Positions 8,504 through 18,637 of a stretch of 64,000 nucleotides of DNA are shown here, in pieces. The translations under genes and the position numbers were made by a program. Positions within the stretch are counted from its first letter, which is position 1. Each line of letters starts with the position of its first letter. The notes beneath the pieces are model-generated. The model was given only the letters and a program-made list of their open reading frames with translations. It was not told where the DNA came from and searched no databases. Source of the stretch: Asparagopsis taxiformis (Eukaryota; Rhodophyta; Florideophyceae; Bonnemaisoniales; Bonnemaisoniaceae); the NCBI GenBank assembly GCA_030407315.1, contig JALQPE010002726.1, positions 60,588 through 124,587 of the forward strand. Reading direction: 5' to 3'.

Positions 8504-10492
8504 ATGGCCCGTTCGATTCCTCCGCATTCTCGTCGCTCCTCTAATCGATTTTACGTGTCAAAAATACTTCTCCGCTGCGAATCAACATCTTTTGCATGTA
8601 ACGAAAACCAACAAACAGCACTCCTCACTAACCTCATCATCACCTCGGCCCTCCTTCACCATGTCTTCCACGACTGCTTACCAATCCTTTTCACATTCAT
8701 CACTGCCCAACATTCAACAACTTATTCATCCTCCCAACTGCCAGTTCATGCCAATCCAACGTCCACCCGCCCACACACTCACCTCGTCCATTCCACATCT
8801 TCTGTCATGTCACGCGAACATGCACTACTTACCGCAGCCCTTCGTCTCCCGCAGATCCCGTGGGTTTTCAACTTTTTCTTCAACACGCAACCACACGTTC
8901 ACCTCTCAATGTTCACTACTTCCATTCGCCCCACTCCACCCTTTACCCTCCGTACGCGCGTCCGCACATACGCCACCAATGCCCAAACTGCCGCTCTCTT
9001 CAACAGCGACTCCACTCTCAACATGCTTCATCTTCCCGTGTTCACAAAGGATGACATAACAGTCGGTTATGCCGTAGCTCATTGCGTGCACTCCACAAAT
9101 ATTGGTCTTGCCGCCACTTCCCCCACATATCATCCATTTGCACGCGACAACAAGCACGTTGTCTACTTTGCTGTCCGACAATATCCCCATGCTGGCTATG
9201 TAGAAATCGATTGTGTTGATTTTTCATGCGCCATCATTCGCGAGAAGGTTACCATGCGATTCCAATACGAAGCCTTTCATGCCAGTCTCGACTTTCAAGC
9301 TGAGCGCTTGCTCGTCGAAAATGCCCGTCGTGCTCTCATATTCTTGTTAGAAACTAAAGATGATCGAGAATGCGTCGTGTGTTGCACCGTGCGTTGCACC
9401 TGCGTGTCCAAGAAAATCATGCTGCGTTCGCCCCGCAACCCCTCCGACGTCTCCAATGAAGCCTACAACTTTCTGCAGGGTCTCGGTTCATCACGCGGTC
9501 AAGCAAATTTCACTCTCTTTAAAAGCGGCTCTCCAACCTTTTCCGCTCGTCTCATTCATGATCTCATTCTTGAAGCAGATGCTGATAACCAACTCAAGCA
9601 TGCTCTCGTTAAGTGTGCAGTCAGTAAGCTCATGGATTGTGCTCGTATTCACCCCGCCGCCACCAGTATCATGGATTCTTCATCAACCGCCACTGCTGAG
9701 TCCAGTGCTCATAACAGCACAAAGCGCATGCGCACGAGTGAGGTACAAAAACCACTGTTAGGTGATCAAGTCGGTTGCAGCATAGACACTATTGCCATAC
9801 AACCGTCAGCACTCATAGACGCGTCGTGCGGTTTCGGAGCTCGTCGCAGCAGAAACATCTCGCTTTGTCGGTATTACAACCCATCTATTCATAGCGCTCA
9901 TGCGAACCGTGGTGCAGCGGTCGATTACATGAATCATTGGTGTGTAAACTGCGTGACGAGAGAAAATTTTCCCGAACAGTCCTCACATAGCTCACTGCAC
10001 GGTCCTGAGCAACTCAATCGCATCGCTATCCAAGATACGCAACATTGTTCCGAAAGGGCGTTGCCCGACGAAGCCTCCGGAACCGCTGTTGATACGCCGA
10101 CGGAACTTGGTGTAGATGCGCGAGACATGGCTACGAGTGGAGACAGCGCTGTTACCACAGAAGAGCAGAGAGACAAGCAGCATGTAACTGCAAAGTTGAA
10201 GGAAGAAGTGTGTGCAGTTTCGGATAAAGCTTTGGATAGAGAAACGAGAGAGGAGCAAGCGGCTCCTGTTGTGGATGAACAAAATGAACGACAACGAAAG
10301 AGCTTGGCAAGACGCGAGAAGAATCGGGAGGCGGCGAGGAAGAGCAACGCTAAAAAAGCGGCATACTTGCGAAACCTGCGTTTGGATCTTGGTGAAGCGT
10401 CAAGGAAGAAGAAGGAATTGATGTCTCGATTAGATTCTCTCACGGAAGAGAACATTCAGCTGCGAGAACGAGTTAAGATGACTAACCAGTAA
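8504..10492 (+). CDS. bZIP-domain protein, probable transcription factor
   Basis: 662 codons from the ATG at 8504, but the true start is uncertain. The first 130 codons lie in C-rich, UTR-like sequence, an ATG with a good context (CACCATG) opens another frame at 8661, and in-frame ATGs at 8909 and others could serve. From about residue 150 the frame is clearly coding. The C-terminus is a bZIP: the basic region contains NREAARKSN (607-615), followed at the canonical distance by heptad residues L-A-L-L-L. The invariant arginine nine residues into the basic motif is replaced by Asn615. The middle part (about 160-390) is a cysteine-containing globular-looking region I do not recognise. A nuclear DNA-binding role is inferred from the bZIP. 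Confidence 0.72.
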   Translation: MARSIPPHSRRSSNRFYVSKILLRCESTSFACNENQQTALLTNLIITSALLHHVFHDCLPILFTFITAQHSTTYSSSQLPVHANPTSTRPHTHLVHSTSSVMSREHALLTAALRLPQIPWVFNFFFNTQPHVHLSMFTTSIRPTPPFTLRTRVRTYATNAQTAALFNSDSTLNMLHLPVFTKDDITVGYAVAHCVHSTNIGLAATSPTYHPFARDNKHVVYFAVRQYPHAGYVEIDCVDFSCAIIREKVTMRFQYEAFHASLDFQAERLLVENARRALIFLLETKDDRECVVCCTVRCTCVSKKIMLRSPRNPSDVSNEAYNFLQGLGSSRGQANFTLFKSGSPTFSARLIHDLILEADADNQLKHALVKCAVSKLMDCARIHPAATSIMDSSSTATAESSAHNSTKRMRTSEVQKPLLGDQVGCSIDTIAIQPSALIDASCGFGARRSRNISLCRYYNPSIHSAHANRGAAVDYMNHWCVNCVTRENFPEQSSHSSLHGPEQLNRIAIQDTQHCSERALPDEASGTAVDTPTELGVDARDMATSGDSAVTTEEQRDKQHVTAKLKEEVCAVSDKALDRETREEQAAPVVDEQNERQRKSLARREKNREAARKSNAKKAAYLRNLRLDLGEASRKKKELMSRLDSLTEENIQLRERVKMTNQ

Positions 10493-10688
10493 CGAACGAT
10501 TGCGCCGAAATGCAAGGTGTGTTGTGGCTCTAACTAAAGGTGAACGCTTAATATTTTAGTGGTTAGATGAACAATACATGTGGATGCACGAGAAAGCATG
10601 GTCGGGAGAAAAACCTGTGATGGTATATAACGAGATTTAAGAAAACGGCAACACGTCTACTATCCAGAACAGTCGCTGTTCGGACCCA

Positions 10689-10741
10689 CGTGACTTAGAT
10701 ATCATGCGTATGAGGTATTCGACGTTGATATCTGAGTCACG
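10689..10741. repeat. 16-bp inverted repeat (hairpin) downstream of bZIP gene
   Basis: Arms 10689-10704 and 10726-10741 are complementary except one G-T pair, around a 21-nt loop. It lies about 200 bp after the bZIP stop codon, so it could be in the 3' UTR or be a transposon scar. The rest of 10493-11141 holds no supported gene. Confidence 0.55.
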
Positions 10742-11141
10742 CAGGACCAGACAAGGAATGGTCTGGTAAGCAATGTTTCGCAAAAGATGACGGGAGCAAT
10801 TGTGAGCGACGGATTGTGTCAGTGCAAACGGGAGGGACTTGATTGTTGAAGCGAATCGAAATAAGCGGAGTCGGAAGGCATGGTGTGCGGGGGGGGAGCG
10901 GGGAGAGTTGGAAGCGAAAAGTTTGGTTGACGGCAAGATCGATAGGACGGGAAGGGTTGTGATGCGAACGGAGCGGACTTGGAAGGTGCGTTGGTTGCGG
11001 TGGCTTATGTATCAACGGAGAGTGCGGGATACTGTACGTGTTGATATGTGTGGCTGGCTGCATGAAGTAATGAATTATGTGCAATTAGTAGGCTATAGTT
11101 GGGCCGTGTCGCGCGCTTGTGGAGCACTGAATTACACGATG

Positions 11142-11357
11142 ATTGGCCAATGGAAGGCGAGGGATCGTTGCCCAGGGGTGTGATTGGCAAAGCGAAGCGC
11201 CTCTGAGCGGTTTGATTGGATGGAATACGGTAGAAGACAGATCGGAGTGAGTGCCTGAAGCTAACGGAAAAGCTAATCAATATTATAATTACAGATGGTG
11301 CATAATAATTTAAATGTGATTGTCCAATGGCGATGACGATTGGTTTCCAACAACCAA
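11142..11357. promoter_or_regulatory. CCAAT-box cluster upstream of the CAP gene
   Basis: Seven CCAAT/ATTGG pentamers lie in 215 bp (11142, 11147, 11183, 11215, 11324, 11339, 11353), ending about 155 bp before the CAP-gene ATG. This is a dense candidate NF-Y-type promoter. Confidence 0.5.
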
Positions 11358-11513
11358 TGCGATGGTTCCAGGTAGCGCTGCGCAGCGCTCATGCTTTGTA
11401 CACAAGTTGCATCTTGTTTGAGACGAGTTGAAAAAGGTAGCATCGCCTCCAGCTACTAAACCGCTCAAAATGAACGGCAAAGGTTGGAAAGGAGAGCGGC
11501 GGTTGGGATCGGC

Positions 11514-12471
11514 ATGGGGCGGGTGCATGCAGAAGACGTGCTATTGCGGTTGTCTCGGGAAAACTTTGATCGTCTCAACGCGTATCGCACACAGCGCGGC
11601 AAGGCGTCGCTTCGGTGGTGCAACACGCTGTATGCGCTAGCACATGCGCACTCTCGCGATATGTACAACTCGGATGTGCTGAAACACTCCAAGCTGGAGT
11701 ATGCTGAAAACGTGGCGTACAGCCTGAACGGGCATCGCAAGGGGATTGCGAAAACGTTTATTCACCAGTGGCGAAAGTCGGCGACGGGGCACAAACAGAA
11801 CATGATCTCAAATATCCATCGTTATGCGGCGGTTGCGATCTACGGAGACGGCGATAGTTATTACGGCACACAATTATTTTCGCTGCACGAAGCGCCGAAT
11901 AGCAAAGTAGAAAGGATGAGCGAGCCGCGAAAGCTAGTGGCGTCCATTGAGAGTGGGGGAACGGAGGGTATACGGTGTGGAATGTCTGGAGCGGTGTCGA
12001 CGACGTCAGTGTCGGCGAGTCGGTGTCGAGCGATAGCGGTGGAAATATTTGATATGGTGAATGAGTATCGACGATCGAAAGGGCAGGAGCGTATTGAATG
12101 GAACGAGTGCATGTATGAGGTTGCGGTGAAAGACTGCAAGCGAATGTACGAGACGGGTGCACTCGGGGAATCGATGTCATCGTTTTCGGAAAACACAGCA
12201 AGGGTGTACGTTTGGTGAAAGGTGTGTATCGAAGAGGGAGCGATTTGGTAAGGACGAGTAAATTGACTAACGATGTGCTCTATGGTGTGTCAGCAGTGAT
12301 GATAAGCGTGGGCATTGCGTGGCGAAGACTGCGTTTATGCAATGGAAACGAAGCGGGTTTGGACATCGGGAGAACATGATAGCGGACATTCACAGGTACG
12401 GGGCGGCGGGGGTATATGGCGGGAAGGGCGTCTACTTTTGCTCGCAGCTGTTCACGCTGAAGAAGATGTAG
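11514..12471 (+). CDS. Tandem CAP/SCP (PR-1-like) domain protein, two exons
   Basis: Exons 11514..12205 and 12297..12471 with a 91-nt intron (donor GTACGT, branch CTAAC, acceptor CAG); 288 codons. The first CAP domain (about residues 8-128) has the usual order: NAYRTQRG, LRWCNTLYALAHAHSRDM, AENVAYS, WRKSATGHKQNM and YYGTQLF. A second CAP domain (about 175-288) repeats it: NEYRRSKGQERIEWNE, SENTA, WKRSGFGHRENM and YFCSQLF. The intron falls inside the second domain at SENTA, and splicing restores the match to the first domain, which supports the model. No signal peptide follows the ATG at 11514, although CAP proteins are usually secreted, so an upstream exon may be missing. The biochemical role of CAP proteins varies (sterol binding, defence). 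Confidence 0.8.
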
Positions 12472-13013
12472 AAGAAGAATAAACAACTGTAAGTGTGCAA
12501 GAGTGAAATCCAGCGGGGCACGGCACTGTAATCACGATGCGTTGTATTTGCGTTGCAAGCGACAGCAAGTTGTCGGGGGGGCGGCGGGCGGCGCTTGAGG
12601 CACACGTGTATTTGATTGGCGGGACATTGTTGTGTGATTCCCGAACCGGCGGCACGCGGCGAGCCGAGCAGGCGCCCCCTACGTCATTGAAAAGCGATTG
12701 TTGCTGAGATCAGCAATGCGCCCTTATTTTCACTGATAAGCATTTGTGGAAGCTGCGATACGCGCTTCCCATTGGCTGTCGTCAGATATCATATGCTCCG
12801 TGTGACATGAGCGTGACAAATTGATTTCAATTTGCCAACGCTCTACGCCTCGCCACTGTTACTGTACTCGTGCCCCCTGTTTGGCATACTTTATTTGCCA
12901 GCATCACCTTTTCATTCCTACGCTTGCCCCATCTTCTCCTATTTTACCCGCCTCTGTCCACCGCTCCCTCGTCAAACTCACACCTCCCCACCCCAGCCCA
13001 CCCCACTCCAATC

Positions 13014-15572
13014 ATGGATACCGTTTCCCCCGGAGAGTCTCGCCAAAAGACACAGGGAAAGATGCGCCCCATGCGCTCCTTCGCCATCCTCTCGGCAAAT
13101 CTCGAAGCTTTTCTCTCTACACATGCCTTCTCCCTCCTCTTCCTCATCTTCTACCTCACCTGTACAGCCCTCATGTTCGTTTGGGGCTTCACTACACAGT
13201 GGAAGAAGACCGACAACGAAGAAATGATCTATTTCATTTCCATAGCCAGAGGCGCTGGTTACAGTCTCAATCTCAACACAAGCCTCGTCATCCTCATTGC
13301 CGCTAGACTCACTTTCACTCTTATCCGCGAAACTCCCCTCCAATACATTCTTCCGCTCGATAAGATTTTCCCGCTTTTCCACATGTTTGTCGGCTATATG
13401 ATTGCATTCCTCGTTCTCATCCACGGCACTTTCCATATGACATGGATCATTCGATTCGAAGGATGGAACTCGGGTCTCTGGGGTTTCACAATGAGTTTCG
13501 TCACCGGTTTCATCATCCTTCCAGTCTTTGTCGTCATGCTCATCACTTCCCTTCCTCACTTCCGCAAGAACAAGTTCCGCCTCTTCTACCTCTTCCATCT
13601 TTACGGCGCCGCTCTCTTCTTCTTCATCCTCATCTTCCACGGTATGTATTTTGAGAGGCCAGAGACCTACAAATGGATTACACCCTCCCTCATCATCTAT
13701 CTCCTCGATCGTTTCATCAGACGTATGAAGATCAGCAGTCATGATTTGGACATTGCCCTGGAAAAATCCATCCTCAAGGACGGTGATATTCTCGAACTCC
13801 GTGTTCCCAAACCCTTCGACTATCGTCCCGGCCATTATGCAGAGGTTATGGTTCCGTCCATTAACAAGGAATGGCATCCATTCTCCATCGCTAGTGCACC
13901 ACACGAAGAAACCATGTGCTTCTACATCAAGGTGCTCGGCGATTGGACCACCGAAGTTCGTGATGCTTTCAAGGCTCGTCTCGATGGTACAATCACTGAA
14001 CCACTCAAAGTAAGTGTTCGTGGCCCGTACGGAGCTCCATGCCAGGATGTCGACGGTTTCAAGCGTGTCGTCCTCGTCTCTGGAGGTGTTGGTGCCACAC
14101 CATTTTCCGCCATTGTTAAGGAGCTGCACTACCTCAAGACGCAGGCTAAGAACAAGAACGATGGCCCGGGACGCATTGCCCGCGACATTGATGTTCGCAT
14201 TCGTGACAGTATCGCTAATCTCTACGATGTCGAAGTGCAGGACATGGAGAAGGCTACTCACATTGCGCAACAGAAGAGCATCTACGTTACTGAAATGCTT
14301 GAGCTCACCGCCAGGAGGACCTCTTCCCTGCACCGAATGAGGTCCAGTGTCATGGATCGCATGCATGGATCATCGTCTACAAAGACAGTACTCAGTACCG
14401 ATGCTGCTATTCCCAGCTTGGAGGATGGCCCTGTTGGTGGTGGCCAACCGATGAGCAGGATGCAGCGTTTGTCATCTTCATTGAGCAAAGCTGGAAACAT
14501 TCGACGAGTGATGAGCACCTTGTCGGAGAACCCGGTTACTTGGGATCAAGTGATGTCTGCGCAGAACGATCCAATGACCAACACGACCGATCTTCGTCGT
14601 CGGATGGCGCGCCTTTACGATAAGAGAGGAATGCTCTTGGCGTTCATGCACACAGCTCGCTTCACCTTTTTCCTGCTGCTCACTTTGATTGTACGAATTA
14701 TTATTATTTCCGTTGCCGCCACTCTGGATTCGCCCTATTTCCAGCTCAACGATCAATTTGATGGCTACACGCGCTTGTGGCCTGTCGTTGTTGACGCCCT
14801 CTTCTCCGTTCCCGTTGCTGCTGCACTGGTGGTCTCCATTACACTTGAGATTAGTTTCATGCACTCGCGATTCTTTGACACCGCGGCGAGAAACTTTGAC
14901 GCCTTTGTCCTTTTGCCAGCGGCCGTCATCGGCTGTGTGCTTGCCATCCGTACTTGGGCGCGACAGGTCCCGGAACTTGTTCTTGTCAAGGTTATTGAAT
15001 ATGTGCTGTTCATCCCGCTATTGTTCCTAGGTCTGAGCTGGCGCTTGTACCGTATCACACGTTCGAGGAGTCTTCTCTCAGATCCGACATGCAGATGCGA
15101 TAACACGGACCACATTCCCGACGTTGACTTTATCTGGTCGTTCCCCTACGAGCAGAGTGATCAATGGTTGCAGGATGAGCTCGGTCCGCTAGCAAAGGGT
15201 ACTGAACTACGACTTCATAGGTATGTGACTAGGGAGAAGGAACTTGATGCGGAGGCGGCGAAATCATTTATTACTAGTGCCAATACTGGACGTCCAAAGT
15301 GGGATGATATTTTCCAGACAATCGCCGAGGAAACGCCAAGTAATGGAGCAATTGGTGTGTTCTTCTGTGGACCCCACGTGATGGGCAATCAAGTTCGCGA
15401 TGCCATGCTTAAGGTCGAGGTATTGAGCAATTTGCGAGCTGCTTACTTGCGAAATACGCCCGACGAGGTGTTGATGACCGACTTGAATTTGCCAAATACT
15501 GAAGCAGTGGAGAGGCTGCGATCGTTGGGATGCAGCGTTCATTTCGTCTACAGAGAAGAAAACTTTGGTTGA
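13014..15572 (+). CDS. NADPH oxidase (Rboh/NOX family), red-algal type
   Basis: Single-exon gene of 852 codons; the ATG at 13014 is the first in frame and follows a C-rich leader. Two ATTGG boxes lie at 12615 and 12771. The product should carry electrons from cytosolic NADPH through FAD and two haems to O2, making superoxide outside. The ferric-reductase domain has two haem-ligand pairs spaced by 13 residues, H123/H137 and H195/H209. FAD binding is marked by HPFSIAS (288-294) and the start of the NADPH site by SGGVGATPF (356-364). Then comes an insertion of about 400 residues with four more membrane helices (about 539-668) before CGPH (783-786) and the terminal EENFG. No EF-hands are visible. 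Extra helices in the NADPH domain are the feature reported for red-algal Rboh. Confidence 0.93.
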   Translation: MDTVSPGESRQKTQGKMRPMRSFAILSANLEAFLSTHAFSLLFLIFYLTCTALMFVWGFTTQWKKTDNEEMIYFISIARGAGYSLNLNTSLVILIAARLTFTLIRETPLQYILPLDKIFPLFHMFVGYMIAFLVLIHGTFHMTWIIRFEGWNSGLWGFTMSFVTGFIILPVFVVMLITSLPHFRKNKFRLFYLFHLYGAALFFFILIFHGMYFERPETYKWITPSLIIYLLDRFIRRMKISSHDLDIALEKSILKDGDILELRVPKPFDYRPGHYAEVMVPSINKEWHPFSIASAPHEETMCFYIKVLGDWTTEVRDAFKARLDGTITEPLKVSVRGPYGAPCQDVDGFKRVVLVSGGVGATPFSAIVKELHYLKTQAKNKNDGPGRIARDIDVRIRDSIANLYDVEVQDMEKATHIAQQKSIYVTEMLELTARRTSSLHRMRSSVMDRMHGSSSTKTVLSTDAAIPSLEDGPVGGGQPMSRMQRLSSSLSKAGNIRRVMSTLSENPVTWDQVMSAQNDPMTNTTDLRRRMARLYDKRGMLLAFMHTARFTFFLLLTLIVRIIIISVAATLDSPYFQLNDQFDGYTRLWPVVVDALFSVPVAAALVVSITLEISFMHSRFFDTAARNFDAFVLLPAAVIGCVLAIRTWARQVPELVLVKVIEYVLFIPLLFLGLSWRLYRITRSRSLLSDPTCRCDNTDHIPDVDFIWSFPYEQSDQWLQDELGPLAKGTELRLHRYVTREKELDAEAAKSFITSANTGRPKWDDIFQTIAEETPSNGAIGVFFCGPHVMGNQVRDAMLKVEVLSNLRAAYLRNTPDEVLMTDLNLPNTEAVERLRSLGCSVHFVYREENFG

Positions 15573-15922
15573 GTTGTTTATAGGAAGCTATGTTAGAATA
15601 TGAATTAACACACTTGTGTACAGGTACAGTAATCTCTATGAGTCAGGCCGAATTGTTCGTCGGCTGCCTGTTCAACATGGCGGCACATGTAAACGGGTTA
15701 TTGAACTTGGCAAGCTCATGTTGCGTGTGTTGGTGCAAAACTTGCGTAAGTTGAGCCGGGCGGAGTAGTCTCGAGAGTGCTACGGCATGCTGCGGTGTGA
15801 TCGTCACGATGATGATGTGAGCGAAGCAATGATAGTGACAGCGTGACTTGGTAAAAAGTTTGTGGTGAACATGCACTTTTATTCAACTGGTGATGAAGAA
15901 AACTTGTAAACATTTTGCGCGC
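15573..15922. other. Convergent 3' intergenic region
   Basis: 350 bp between the convergent ends of the NADPH oxidase gene and the 703-codon gene. No ORF or repeat of note; probably two 3' UTRs. Confidence 0.5.
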
Positions 15923-18034
15923 CTACCGCCAACCCAACTCATCATAGCGCCGTTCGCGTAGCTTACGGTACTGGTTCTTAATTCCCGCTTTGTATAGTCC
16001 ATGCATCAAAACGTTGTCGAACACAGCCTCACCGACTTCATAATTGTCCCTCCAAGGCCACGGTCTCCAGGCTATCAGAACGTATATAAACAGGAATCCC
16101 CACAGGAACGGCGCGATCGCCAAAAACGTACGGTAAAGGAAAGGAGCGATCAGAATGAGTACGAGCCCCATCCACGCCAATATCCTTTGGAATATCAGTT
16201 CCACCTTCATACTCTCGTAATATATTTCCGGCTTGGAATTCTCCCATTTGATAATCTGATCACTGTCGGGGTCCGGAATTTGTCGTAGCCACCATGGCAT
16301 AATCAACTTTCCGCGCAAGCCTGTCGCTTCTGCAACAGCTACCACGTGACCCGCTTTCGTTGTCGAGAATCGTGACAAGTTGGCCACAATCGTCCTTTTG
16401 TCGCCACCTTCTTTCCTCTGTAGCTCCAGAAGCGATGCGGCATGTCCACTTGTTGCAACATATGTCTTAATACTTATATGATCCCTCATATACGCCATGA
16501 TTCTTTCCCGGTCATGCAAAGCATAGCTTCCCTTCACCATTCCTATCCATTCTTCAACGCCATCCCACTTTGATGTCTTTCTGTACTGAACTGACCTTAG
16601 CAGTGACATGTCAAGATAGCTATTTCCCTGCAGCACTTTGCTCCTTGAAACCATTGACTCCCAGAATGCGATGACAAGAAATTGCGAATATCCCAACGCG
16701 AACGGTTCATCTTCTTTGAGCATACAGAAATGATTAGCACTATACGCTCCCTCCGCAATAGTACGAAGTGCCCAAGCCTTCCATGCCGGAATTGAATGGC
16801 GGGTACGCATGTCTTCATTCCTTTGGGAGGCAGAGATTCCATCGGTGAGGATAGCTGTTGCAAGCGCCAAGGTAACAGATCGGATGTATTTCCCAGTACC
16901 GCCGATCAGTGCTAACCCCTCGCTCAGTCTTTGATAAAGATCCTTTCCATAGAAAATTGTAAAGTCATACGTTGAAAGCATATAGTCATCAACAATAAGC
17001 CCTTTGCCTGCGACTCCCATGCACGTCTCGAGCTTTCTCCAAAAGTCAGTACCATATTCAGGCTCTGTCGTGTCGTACAAGCGAACGACTGGACAAACGG
17101 CATAAGCAAAAAGCCCATAGTCTGTCCACTCCAGGCTATTCTTTTCATCGCGTTCCTCTTTGGAAAGATCCATGCCAACCAAACGGTCTATCCAAAGTTT
17201 TACCTTTGACGCACCGTGACTTCTGGCGAGTTCTATGCATGATCTCACGAGTTGACTCCATCGGAAGTCATTGATGAAGTAGGAGGTCAGTTTAATATCT
17301 TCTTGTTGCAAAGACTGGGGGCCATCTTCGACACCTTCTTCCGTGAGCGGTCGCATTCTGCGAGTAATCTTCACAGAATCACCTTTGTATGAAACAGCAA
17401 CAAGTAGGGCATCATTGCTATCCATGCTCTCCGGTGTTGTACCTAGGTGTTCGTTATTCGCAATCTCATCTCTCAATTTCTCCCAATCGTCACCGTTTTG
17501 AACTTCTATTGCACGACTGAATCCTCGGAGATAGTATTTTGTGGCTTTGTCTGCGACATCCTGGCCTTTGTGAATGGCTATTTGGCGATGCAGATAATCC
17601 GCAGACTCATGTAGGCCACTTATGTCTGAGATCTCGGTAAGATCGACAGAGAAATTAGCTGCAGAGGGAGCTTCACCGCACACGTTAGTGTAGAAAGCAT
17701 GGTTTCCGGAAGTCTTCATGTTATGAGCTAGCGCATCGGTTACATCGAAACGCCTAGGAGAACTTTCATGACGTTGAAGTTTGTGATATCGGTAGCGGGC
17801 TGTAAATCGACCATATATCTTGAAGAACTGGCCGCTGGAAAATTCACCGATGAAACAGGACGCGTCACGAAGTATATTGGCCCATCGAAAGTTGGAAAGA
17901 CGTCTTGGATTTAGAAAGAAAGCGTTGAAGTTGAGAAGTAGGACTACCCAGTCTGTTATAGAATATGACTTCATTTCATCATGAGCTGAATTTACTTTCT
18001 CCCGAAAGTTTTGTGTTTGAGCGAGTTTGGGCAT
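15923..18034 (-). CDS. Large orphan protein with C-terminal membrane hairpin
   Basis: 703 codons, single exon, ATG at 18034; a TTTTATA-type element lies about 60 bp upstream. The N-terminus has a short hydrophobic stretch (about 30-42). The central 550 residues are soluble-looking, rich in charged residues and without recognised motifs. Near the C-terminus a 38-residue hydrophobic block (about 618-656) probably forms two close membrane helices, followed by a basic 47-residue tail. The long open frame and even composition leave little doubt that it is a gene. It points towards the NADPH oxidase gene. I do not recognise a family. Confidence 0.75.
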   Translation of the reverse strand: MPKLAQTQNFREKVNSAHDEMKSYSITDWVVLLLNFNAFFLNPRRLSNFRWANILRDASCFIGEFSSGQFFKIYGRFTARYRYHKLQRHESSPRRFDVTDALAHNMKTSGNHAFYTNVCGEAPSAANFSVDLTEISDISGLHESADYLHRQIAIHKGQDVADKATKYYLRGFSRAIEVQNGDDWEKLRDEIANNEHLGTTPESMDSNDALLVAVSYKGDSVKITRRMRPLTEEGVEDGPQSLQQEDIKLTSYFINDFRWSQLVRSCIELARSHGASKVKLWIDRLVGMDLSKEERDEKNSLEWTDYGLFAYAVCPVVRLYDTTEPEYGTDFWRKLETCMGVAGKGLIVDDYMLSTYDFTIFYGKDLYQRLSEGLALIGGTGKYIRSVTLALATAILTDGISASQRNEDMRTRHSIPAWKAWALRTIAEGAYSANHFCMLKEDEPFALGYSQFLVIAFWESMVSRSKVLQGNSYLDMSLLRSVQYRKTSKWDGVEEWIGMVKGSYALHDRERIMAYMRDHISIKTYVATSGHAASLLELQRKEGGDKRTIVANLSRFSTTKAGHVVAVAEATGLRGKLIMPWWLRQIPDPDSDQIIKWENSKPEIYYESMKVELIFQRILAWMGLVLILIAPFLYRTFLAIAPFLWGFLFIYVLIAWRPWPWRDNYEVGEAVFDNVLMHGLYKAGIKNQYRKLRERRYDELGWR

Positions 18035-18637
18035 GATGGAGGTGGGTTGGTAGTGTAGTTGGTTTAATGGAATCGAATGCTTTGGATGCTCTTTTATACT
18101 AGTCGTTGGAGAAAATTGGGCAAGGAGAATACTGGCATATTTTAGTATATTGCGGTGTTTTTCAGAAAGAGAGAAGGGCAGCAGTGCGAACTGAAAAGTA
18201 AGTGTTGTAACCGGCTAAAGTGGTGGAGGATTTTCGACTATGTATGAATACCACTGCATCGGTCTCGAAGTTGTCGACGATGCGGTGCTATAATTCTGAG
18301 ATAGAAGCGTTCTATCGGGACATGACTGGCCCATAGAAATAGCGACTTTGCGATACAGTTGTATGTTACCGAGACTTGTGTAAGTTTGATTACTCACACA
18401 TCATGGTTTCCTTGAGGCTGGAGAGCACGTTGTGTTGAACTAGGAATTCATTGTTGCCGTCGCTGTGATTGTGCATTCGTGATAGATGAGTCCTCATTCC
18501 ACCAGTATACGCACAAGTTGGCATTGACCTCCATACTGGAATGCACTGGGTGGAAACAAGAAAACGCTCCTCGAATCTGTATAATTTATCGGCTACTGTA
18601 TTTCCTAAATTAGCTTGAATGAAATTCAACAGATAAG
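18035..18637. other. Intergenic, no supported gene
   Basis: About 600 bp between two minus-strand genes. It should hold the promoter of the 703-codon gene and the 3' UTR of the upstream membrane-protein gene. No repeat or RNA gene was seen. Confidence 0.5.

Noticed and set aside
12978..14366. 462-codon minus-strand ORF opposite the NADPH oxidase
   Set aside because: Its composition (long Glu/Asp/His runs) is what the antisense of this gene gives, and it has no domain.
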